Shown here one piece after another: positions 1 to 4,616 of a stretch of DNA of 6,208 nt; the stretch's first letter is position 1, and each line of letters opens with the position of its first letter. The notes beneath the pieces are model-generated. The model did no database searches. It saw only the letters and a list, made by a program, of their open reading frames with translations, and was not told the DNA's origin. Source of the stretch: an uncultured Lachnospiraceae bacterium (GTDB lineage Bacteria; Bacillota; Clostridia; Lachnospirales; Lachnospiraceae); contig CAMWTF010000157.1 in assembly GCA_947177105.1 (NCBI GenBank), forward strand, positions 1 to 6,208, given 5' to 3'. A program made the position numbers and the translations under genes.

Positions 1-215
1 TTCCCGGCTTTTTGAAACCCTACGGGGACAGGCTGCGCTTCACGGCCTAAGGCAATCCCTTTTTTACCTATAAATATAAGAAATGCAATGTCATTGAGAA
101 GGATGCCCAGAACCTGCTCTCGGATACGGAGCAGCTGCTTGAGGCCATGGAAGTGCTGTTGGATGAAAATCCCATGGGCGGCAAGCTTGGAACTGACGTT
201 CCAAGTACTGATTAA
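1..215 (+). pseudogene. Possible 3' end of a broken or truncated gene of unknown identity
   Basis: One forward frame (codons starting at position 3) reads like protein on both sides of a TAA at 48-50. Before the stop it gives a short tail ending DRLRFTA. After the stop it gives about 54 residues (51-212), with a Tyr/Lys-rich stretch and then an amphipathic-looking helix (DTEQLLEAMEVLLDEN), ending at TAA 213-215. No start codon with a Shine-Dalgarno site lies between the stop and the helix, so the second part does not look like an independent gene. The simplest readings are a nonsense mutation near the end of a longer gene entering from the left, or a true end at 48-50 followed by leftover coding sequence. 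The last 11 codons are supplied by the palindromic repeat that begins at 180, so the original C-terminus has probably been replaced. I do not recognise the family. The ATG-initiated ORF at 88-270 in another frame has no ribosome binding site and looks like a shadow. Confidence 0.35.
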
Positions 216-230
216 TGCAGTATCGCAGGA
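180..230 (+). repeat. Palindromic repeat, copy 1 (51 bp)
   Basis: This 51-bp stretch recurs at 254-304 with a single difference (T at 216, C at 290), an offset of 74 nt. It contains a perfect 8-bp inverted repeat, CTTGGAAC (186-193) and GTTCCAAG (198-205), around a TGAC loop. It ends with the left arm of a second hairpin (217-230), whose right arm follows directly. Near-identity of the copies suggests a recent tandem duplication or a conserved dispersed element. It overlaps the last codons of the coding-like remnant. Confidence 0.85.
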
Positions 231-246
231 TTATCCTGCGATATGC
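217..246 (+). other. Strong hairpin between the two repeat copies
   Basis: TATCGCAGGA (221-230) and TCCTGCGATA (234-243) are perfectly complementary across a 3-nt TTA loop. Outside them GCA (217-219) pairs with TGC (244-246) if G220 is bulged, giving 13 base pairs in total. No T-run follows on either strand, so it is not a normal intrinsic terminator. Its left arm belongs to the 51-bp repeat. Its right arm is found only once. Confidence 0.75.
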
Positions 247-253
247 GTAGTAA

Positions 254-304
254 GGCAAGCTTGGAACTGACGTTCCAAGTACTGATTAACGCAGTATCGC
301 AGGA
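254..304 (+). repeat. Palindromic repeat, copy 2 (51 bp)
   Basis: This is the second copy of the element at 180-230, with one mismatch. It keeps the 8-bp hairpin (260-267 with 272-279). It stops exactly after the left arm of the second hairpin and is followed by AAGAGG instead of the right arm. The tandem array is therefore about 1.7 units of 74 nt. The orphan left arm (291-304) can pair with the right arm of the upstream copy (234-246), competing with the local hairpin. Confidence 0.85.
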
Positions 305-315
305 AAGAGGAAACC

Positions 316-387
316 ATGAGGAGATGTGTGCCAAGATGCACGAAATTACGTTGTAATGAATCTGTGTTTATCTTTACCACACTGTGA
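316..387 (+). CDS. Possible small ORF, 23 residues, Arg- and Cys-containing
   Basis: An ATG at 316 follows AGAGG (306-310) at a good 5-nt spacing, and the frame runs to TGA 385-387. The predicted peptide begins MRRCVPRC, has three cysteines (positions 4, 8 and 13) and a basic N-terminal half, and ends in a hydrophobic stretch. It lies between the repeat block and the kinase, and its 3' end overlaps the putative kinase promoter. No family is recognisable and an ORF this short can arise by chance. The ribosome binding site is the only positive evidence. Confidence 0.2.
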   Translation: MRRCVPRCTKLRCNESVFIFTTL

Positions 388-401
388 AAGTGTGCTAAAA
401 T
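373..401 (+). promoter_or_regulatory. Putative sigma-A promoter for the sugar kinase
   Basis: TTTACC (373-378, four of six consensus bases) and TAAAAT (396-401, five of six) are separated by exactly 17 nt. Transcription would begin near 408, giving a leader of about 30 nt before the preferred kinase start. This placement argues against the upstream ATG at 404 as the real start, because it would lie at or before the transcript's 5' end. Confidence 0.5.
378..394. promoter_or_regulatory. Inverted repeat in the kinase promoter spacer, possible operator
   Basis: CACACT (378-383) and AGTGTG (389-394) form a perfect 6-bp inverted repeat with a GTGAA centre. It fills almost all of the spacer between the -35 and -10 hexamers. 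A repressor dimer bound here would block RNA polymerase. Sugar-acid kinase genes are often controlled by such local repressors, but no regulator gene is visible in the window. The operator role is an inference. Confidence 0.35.
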
Positions 402-436
402 GAATGTATCATCCTTTTAGGAAAGAAAGGCAGGGT

Positions 437-1465
437 ATGCGTATGAAAAAAGATTTTGATCTGTTGTCACTGGGCGAGTTGATGCTGCGTCTGTCGCCGC
501 CGGATAATGAGAGAATTACCAGAGGGGACACGCTGGGCAAGCAGGCGGGAGGAGCGGAACTGAATGCCATCACCGGCGCCGCCATGCTGGGCCTGCGCTG
601 CGGCATTATCTCCAAGCTGCCAGCCAACGATCTGGGCACTTATATCAAGAACCGTGTCCGTCTCTGCGGTGTCAGCGATGACTATCTGGTCTATGATCAG
701 GACCAGGATGCGCGTCTGGGGGTATATTACTATGAGAGCGGCGCCTATCCCCGCAAGCCCAGGATCGTCTATGACAGGAGGAATACCTCCGTCAATAAGC
801 TGACGGTTGCGGATTATGACGACAGTCTCTATCAGGCTACCCGGTGCTTCCATACCAGCGGCATTACGCTGGCCTTAAGTCCCCAGCTGCGGGAGACTAC
901 CATTGAGATGATCCGGCGGTTCAAGGCCCAGGGTACGCTGATTTCCTTTGACGTGAATTTTAGAGGCAACCTGTGGACCGGGGCGGAGGCCAAGGAATGC
1001 ATCGAGGGCATTCTGCCCTATGTGGATGTGTTTTTCTGCTCGGAGGATACGGCGCGGCTGACATTCCTTAAGGAGGGCAATGCCAGAGATATCATGAAGA
1101 GCTTCACTCAGGAATATCCCATATCCATCGTGGCCTCCACCCAGAGGATAGTACATAGCCCCAAGCGTCATACTTTTGGATCTATCATCTACAGCGCCAA
1201 GGACGACACCTATTATGAGGAGCAGCCTTATGCGGACATTGAGGTGGTGGACAGGATCGGCAGCGGTGACGCCTATATTTCCGGTGTGCTTTACGGCCTG
1301 CTGTCCAGGGAGGGAGACTACCAGAGAGCTCTGGAGTACGGCAATGCCACCAGCGCCCTGAAAAATACGATTCCCGGCGATCTGCTGTCCACGGATTTAA
1401 AGGAGATTGACGGCATCATCAAGGAGCATAAGTCCACCGGCCGGGTGGCGGAGATGGACCGGTAG
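437..1465 (+). CDS. kdgK: PfkB-family carbohydrate kinase, probable 2-dehydro-3-deoxygluconokinase
   Basis: This is a cytoplasmic ribokinase-fold kinase of 342 residues. It most likely phosphorylates 2-keto-3-deoxygluconate with ATP, feeding pectin/uronate or Entner-Doudoroff-type breakdown. The N-terminal DLLSLGELMLRLSPP and the substrate-side glycine motif GGAELN (residues 38-43) are typical of the KDG kinase branch. YYYE (97-100), YDR (112-114) and FDVNFRGNLW (171-180, with R176) correspond to sugar-acid-contacting segments of that branch. DRIGSGDA (272-279) is the second PfkB signature, with D278 as catalytic base; it has Ser where Ala is usual. The start at 437 is preferred because AAAGG (426-430) lies 6 nt upstream. 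An ATG two codons later (443) has AGGG (432-435) at 7 nt and is equally possible. The ATG at 404 would add 11 residues but has no Shine-Dalgarno site. No other uronate genes are visible nearby, so substrate specificity is inferred from sequence style; a related sugar kinase activity remains possible. Confidence 0.85.
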   Translation: MRMKKDFDLLSLGELMLRLSPPDNERITRGDTLGKQAGGAELNAITGAAMLGLRCGIISKLPANDLGTYIKNRVRLCGVSDDYLVYDQDQDARLGVYYYESGAYPRKPRIVYDRRNTSVNKLTVADYDDSLYQATRCFHTSGITLALSPQLRETTIEMIRRFKAQGTLISFDVNFRGNLWTGAEAKECIEGILPYVDVFFCSEDTARLTFLKEGNARDIMKSFTQEYPISIVASTQRIVHSPKRHTFGSIIYSAKDDTYYEEQPYADIEVVDRIGSGDAYISGVLYGLLSREGDYQRALEYGNATSALKNTIPGDLLSTDLKEIDGIIKEHKSTGRVAEMDR

Positions 1466-1492
1466 GGAAGCTCTTAAAATTTTATAAAGATA

Positions 1493-1521
1493 TTGCGAAC
1501 CGGCGTATTATGTGTGATAAT
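1493..1521 (+). promoter_or_regulatory. Promoter of the xpaC-telA operon
   Basis: TTGCGA (1493-1498) and GATAAT (1516-1521) are separated by 17 nt. A TG dinucleotide at 1513-1514 gives an extended -10 element. An A/T-rich tract (about 1473-1492) just upstream of the -35 could act as an UP element. Transcription would begin near 1528, leaving a leader of about 120 nt before the start codon at 1651. Confidence 0.65.
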
Positions 1522-1538
1522 GGGCGTAAAGGTTTTAG

Positions 1539-1559
1539 TTTGGATGTTACGCATCCAAA
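1539..1559 (+). promoter_or_regulatory. Leader hairpin 1 upstream of the xpaC-like gene
   Basis: TTTGGATG (1539-1546) and CATCCAAA (1552-1559) form a perfect 8-bp stem with a TTACG loop. It begins about 11 nt after the predicted transcription start. It could stabilise the 5' end of the mRNA or be an operator in DNA. There is no T-run after it, so it is not a classical terminator. I match it to no known riboswitch class. Confidence 0.5.
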
Positions 1560-1573
1560 TACCGATTGTCGCA

Positions 1574-1598
1574 ATAACACGGGCACAGCCCGCGTTAT
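1574..1598 (+). promoter_or_regulatory. Leader hairpin 2 upstream of the xpaC-like gene
   Basis: ATAAC (1574-1578) pairs with GTTAT (1594-1598), and CGGGC (1580-1584) pairs with GCCCG (1588-1592) across an ACA loop. One A/C mismatch (1579/1593) separates the two helices. It is followed by AGGGATAAGG rather than a T-run. With the hairpin at 1539-1559 it occupies most of the first half of the leader. Confidence 0.5.
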
Positions 1599-1650
1599 GC
1601 AGGGATAAGGTAAGTTAGAAGCGGACCGGTATGAATGAGGTTTGAAGTTA

Positions 1651-3066
1651 ATGAGTGAGAATATGGGCAACAACGCACTGGGTGAGCAATTCCGTGACGC
1701 TTTGACGGAGGGGCTTAACAGCGGTGATTTTAAAAATCTGAATGAATTGGTGGGCCAGACGGTGAACAATGCCATCCGCGAGGCGAACTATACTTTCCTG
1801 GGGGGCAGCCCCGAGGGGACGGAGCGGGTAAACAACCAGAAGGAACGGATGAAACAGAACTGGGAAAACTGGAAGCGGCAGCACGAGCATTTCAGCGCCA
1901 GCTGGAGCACCAGGGGACAGACAGGACAGCAGCCGGGCCAGGTACCTCCCCAGGGGAATATGGTTTCCCAGGGAAGCCAGAATGGTCAGCCAGGACAGCC
2001 GGGAAGGGGTTTTTTCGGCGGTCAGGGCGGCGCCGGCAATATGCCCTATGGTCGGCCCATGCAGGCACCCGCGCCCATGACACGTCCGGGACCGCTGGTT
2101 AAAACCAAGCGTGTGGGCAATGTGGCAGGTGTTTTATATAAGGTATTCGGCGGTATCGGCATGGGATTCGGAAGTATGATTCTGCTGGCTGCGCTGCTTG
2201 CCGGGGCAGTTCCCGGAATGATGACGGGAGCGATAATCATGCTGTTCTTCTTTGGCATGATCCAGCTTGGAAGTTCCAAGCACCACCGCCTGAAGCGGGC
2301 GGATCGCTATATCCAGCTGTGCGGCAGCAGGATGTATGCCGAGATTGCCCAACTGGCGGCGGCCACGCAGAACAGCAAGGGCTATGTGCTTCGGGATGTT
2401 AAGCGGATGCTGCGGCTGGGGATTTTTCCTCATGGACATCTGGATGACAAGGGAACTACCCTTATGCTCAACGATGTGATTTACAAACAGTACCAGGATG
2501 CGGAACGGGCGCGCCAGTTCAGGGAGCGGGAGGCTTTGCCGCCGCCCCAGGAGCGGCCGCTGACCCCCGGGGAGATGGTGGAGAAAGAGCAGCAGGCCCG
2601 TATGCAGGAGTTGAACCAGATGGTGGCCGAGGGTATGGAATGTATCCGCAAACTGCGGGATATGAATGATGCCATCGAGGGGGAAGTGATCTCCACCAAG
2701 CTGTACCGGCTGGAGAACCTGCTGAAAGAGATTTTTGACAAGGTGAGGGAGTATCCGGATCAGATGTCCCAGATGCATAAGCTGATGGATTATTATCTTC
2801 CCACTACACTGAAGTTGGTGGAGGCATACAGGGAGTTTGACGAGGTCAGCGTACCGGGGGAGGATATTATTTCCGCCAAGGCCCAGATTGAGAAGACGCT
2901 GGATACTATCAATGCGGCGTTCACGGAACTGCTCAACAACCTGTTCCGCAACCGTGTATATGATGTGACCACGGATGCCCAGGTGCTGGAGACCATGCTT
3001 GCCCAGGAGGGCCTGACCAAGGAGAGCATCAGCAAAGAACTGGAATATGCCAAGTTGGAACAGTGA
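1651..3066 (+). CDS. XpaC-family membrane protein (5-bromo-4-chloroindolyl phosphate hydrolysis family)
   Basis: This 471-residue protein looks like an enlarged XpaC-family member. Its order is: a helical N-terminal region (1-84) with many Asn/Gln and charged residues; a flexible linker rich in Gly, Gln and Pro (about 86-148); two adjacent hydrophobic segments (about 168-187 and 190-207) forming a membrane hairpin; a compact basic region (about 208-285) containing GIFPHGHLDD near 257; a Pro/Glu-rich hinge; and a long helical C-terminal part. The tail DVTTDAQVLETMLAQEGL (from 438) matches the C-terminal pattern of XpaC proteins. The family name comes from a Bacillus phenotype, and no catalytic mechanism is established. 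ATG 1651 is preferred: GAGG (1637-1640) lies 10 nt upstream, whereas an in-frame TTG at 1642 is only 1 nt from it. The gene directly downstream encodes TelA, the usual partner of XpaC, with a 71-nt gap. The family call is firm at the C-terminal half; the N-terminal 210 residues are not recognised. Confidence 0.8.
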   Translation: MSENMGNNALGEQFRDALTEGLNSGDFKNLNELVGQTVNNAIREANYTFLGGSPEGTERVNNQKERMKQNWENWKRQHEHFSASWSTRGQTGQQPGQVPPQGNMVSQGSQNGQPGQPGRGFFGGQGGAGNMPYGRPMQAPAPMTRPGPLVKTKRVGNVAGVLYKVFGGIGMGFGSMILLAALLAGAVPGMMTGAIIMLFFFGMIQLGSSKHHRLKRADRYIQLCGSRMYAEIAQLAAATQNSKGYVLRDVKRMLRLGIFPHGHLDDKGTTLMLNDVIYKQYQDAERARQFREREALPPPQERPLTPGEMVEKEQQARMQELNQMVAEGMECIRKLRDMNDAIEGEVISTKLYRLENLLKEIFDKVREYPDQMSQMHKLMDYYLPTTLKLVEAYREFDEVSVPGEDIISAKAQIEKTLDTINAAFTELLNNLFRNRVYDVTTDAQVLETMLAQEGLTKESISKELEYAKLEQ

Positions 3067-3137
3067 GAATCTGCGCAGAGCACAGATTTTGACCGATAAA
3101 GAAAGAGCCGCCCAAGCGGCAGAATGAGAGGAAGAAA
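3067..3137 (+). other. Intercistronic region with two small inverted repeats
   Basis: AATCTG (3068-3073) can pair with CAGATT (3083-3088), and the same stretch holds the perfect palindrome TCTGCGCAGA (3070-3079). GCCGC (3107-3111) pairs with GCGGC (3116-3120) around CCAA. No T-run follows either, so the two genes are probably cotranscribed. The second stem lies just before the Shine-Dalgarno AGAGGA (3127-3132) and could affect mRNA stability or translation of the downstream gene. No separate promoter is apparent. Confidence 0.4.
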
Positions 3138-4307
3138 ATGAGTGATTTGGATACTATGTTAAAACAGGCTCCCACTTTGACGCTGGAGCCTTTTGGGGCG
3201 CCAAAGCAGGAGATGGCTCCCATGAGCGATGCCCAGGTGGCGGAGGCGGTCAAGGAACAGATGAACGTGGAACTGACTCCCGAGGAGCAAAAGATGGTGG
3301 ATGATTTCGCCGAACAGATTGACCTGCACAATACCCAGTTGATCCTGCAATACGGTGCGGGAAGCCAGAAGAAGATTGCGGATTTCTCTGAGAATGCCCT
3401 GGGCAGTGTGCGCACCAAGGATCTGGGGGAGATTGGCCAGCTGCTGACGGACGTGGTGGGCGAGCTGCGTTCCTTTGAAGAGGAAGAGGAAGAGAAGGGT
3501 TTTCTGGGGATCTTTAAGAAGACCAGCAACAAGCTCTCCAATATGAAGGCCAAGTATGACAAGGCGGAGGTCAATATCAACAAGGTGTGCAAGGTCATGG
3601 AAGAGCACCAGATCACGCTGCTGAAGGATGTGGCCATGCTGGACAAGATGTATGAACTGAACCTGAACTATTTTAAGGAATTGTCCATGTATATACTGGC
3701 TGGCAAGAAGAAGCTGGAGCAGGCCCGCAATGTGGAACTGAAAGAGTTGGTGGCCAAGGCGGAGCAGAGCGGACTGCCGGAGGATGCTCAGAAGGCCAAG
3801 GACTTCTCCAGCATGTGCGAGCGCTTTGAGAAGAAGCTTTATGACCTGGAGTTGACCAGGACCATTTCTCTGCAGATGGCGCCTCAGATCCGTCTGATCC
3901 AGAGCAATGACACCATTATGTCCGAGAAGATTCAGTCCACTCTGGTGAATACTATCCCCCTGTGGAAGAGCCAGATGGTGATTGCCATTGGCCTGGATCA
4001 CTCTGCGGATGCGGCCAAGGCCCAGAGAGAAGTCAGCAATGTAACCAATGAACTGTTGAGGAAGAATGCGGAGGCGTTGAAGATCGCCACAGTGGAGACT
4101 GCCAAGGAGGCGGAGCGGGGTATTGTGGATATCGAGACATTGACTGCCACCAACCAGACCCTGATCAGCACCCTGGACGAGGTGAGAAAAATCCAGGATG
4201 AGGGACGTCAGAAGCGTCAGAGCGCAGAGATCGAATTGCAGCGAATTGAGAATGAGATGCGCAGCAAACTTCTGGAAATGAGCCGTCAGGATCAGCCTGG
4301 GGCGTAA
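3138..4307 (+). CDS. telA: TelA-family protein (toxic anion resistance protein)
   Basis: This 389-residue protein has the usual TelA/KlaA/YceH length and layout. Family members are linked genetically to tellurite, colicin, phage and antibiotic tolerance, but the molecular function is unknown. It is cytoplasmic by sequence (no signal peptide or membrane segment) and almost entirely helical, with coiled-coil-like heptads. Recognisable segments are EQIDLHNTQLILQYGAGSQK near the N-terminus; an acidic run (E114-E119) followed by the family's KGFLGIFKK; ITLLKDVAMLDKMYELNLNYFKELSMYI; QMAPQIRLIQSN (from 246); IPLWKSQM (from 273); and AERGIVDIETL (from about 325). All conserved blocks are present, so the gene appears intact. 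The start is supported by AGAGGA (3127-3132) 5 nt upstream of ATG. It is second in an operon with the XpaC-like gene and is followed by an intrinsic terminator. The pairing with XpaC is known in Firmicutes; a shared envelope-stress role is inferred. Confidence 0.92.
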   Translation: MSDLDTMLKQAPTLTLEPFGAPKQEMAPMSDAQVAEAVKEQMNVELTPEEQKMVDDFAEQIDLHNTQLILQYGAGSQKKIADFSENALGSVRTKDLGEIGQLLTDVVGELRSFEEEEEEKGFLGIFKKTSNKLSNMKAKYDKAEVNINKVCKVMEEHQITLLKDVAMLDKMYELNLNYFKELSMYILAGKKKLEQARNVELKELVAKAEQSGLPEDAQKAKDFSSMCERFEKKLYDLELTRTISLQMAPQIRLIQSNDTIMSEKIQSTLVNTIPLWKSQMVIAIGLDHSADAAKAQREVSNVTNELLRKNAEALKIATVETAKEAERGIVDIETLTATNQTLISTLDEVRKIQDEGRQKRQSAEIELQRIENEMRSKLLEMSRQDQPGA

Positions 4308-4360
4308 ATTGGATGCTGCGTACTTAAATCTTTTGTGCGGCGAATGCATATAGACACATG

Positions 4361-4392
4361 AAATGGGACCTTTTAAGAGGTCTCATTTTATT
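4361..4392 (+). terminator. Intrinsic terminator of the xpaC-telA operon
   Basis: AAATGGGACCTT (4361-4372) pairs with GAGGTCTCATTT (4377-4388) around a TTAA loop. The stem is 12 bp with two G-T wobbles, and a T-rich tail follows (TTTTATT within 4386-4392). It lies 53 nt after the telA stop codon. The A-rich left side means it could also work weakly on the opposite strand. Confidence 0.8.
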
Positions 4393-4616
4393 GTGGATAC
4401 TTCACTTTTGGGCACGGGATAAGAGTAAAGATTTTCGTCGGTAAATCCTGTAGGGATTCGTTCTACACGGTTTGCGGTGGTATTATATTGACTTCCAACA
4501 TTAAAGCAAGTATGATAAGAACATAACAAATAGCTTTATATCTTGCCAGAAAAGAGGCGGTTGCTTCATTATAATTGCCTGCGAATGACTGTTTGGAAAA
4601 GGAGCGTGGACGATAA
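4393..4616. other. Intergenic region before the AAA/PD-(D/E)XK gene
   Basis: Together with 4308-4360, this is the only gene-free stretch in the right half. It is more A/T-rich than the flanking operon. It holds a good promoter at 4488-4516, a short inverted repeat AATCC/GGATT around 4444-4457, and a leader of roughly 90 nt. A reverse-strand ORF (4463-4678) overlaps it but lacks support. No RNA gene or mobile-element end is apparent. Confidence 0.5.
4488..4516 (+). promoter_or_regulatory. Promoter of the AAA-ATPase/nuclease-like gene
   Basis: TTGACT (4488-4493) and TATGAT (4511-4516) each match five of six consensus bases and are exactly 17 nt apart. This is the best sigma-A-type promoter in the window. 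Transcription would begin near 4523, so the gene is expressed independently of the telA operon upstream. Confidence 0.65.

Noticed and set aside
217..246. Intrinsic terminator for the left-edge gene
   Set aside because: The stem is strong but no T-run follows it on either strand.
88..270. 60-codon + strand ORF running across the repeats
   Set aside because: It lacks a Shine-Dalgarno site, its translation is not protein-like, and the overlapping frame at 51-215 reads much better.
180..304. CRISPR-like array
   Set aside because: There are only two copies. The spacer between them is 23 nt and forms part of a hairpin, the repeat is 51 bp, and no cas gene is nearby.
1456..1631. 9-bp direct repeat GGACCGGTA (1456-1464 and 1623-1631) flanking the intergenic region, as if a target-site duplication
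   Set aside because: There are no terminal inverted repeats inside it, and one copy lies at the end of the kinase coding sequence. A 9-bp match over this distance can occur by chance.
2134..2778. 214-codon open frame on the - strand opposite the xpaC-like gene
   Set aside because: Same pattern of Leu/His-rich shadow translation opposite a real gene, with no independent start signals.
3159..4349. 396-codon open frame on the - strand opposite telA
   Set aside because: It is rich in Leu, His and Gln with no recognisable motif, exactly mirrors a strongly conserved gene, and has no ribosome binding site or promoter of its own. It is a codon-bias shadow.
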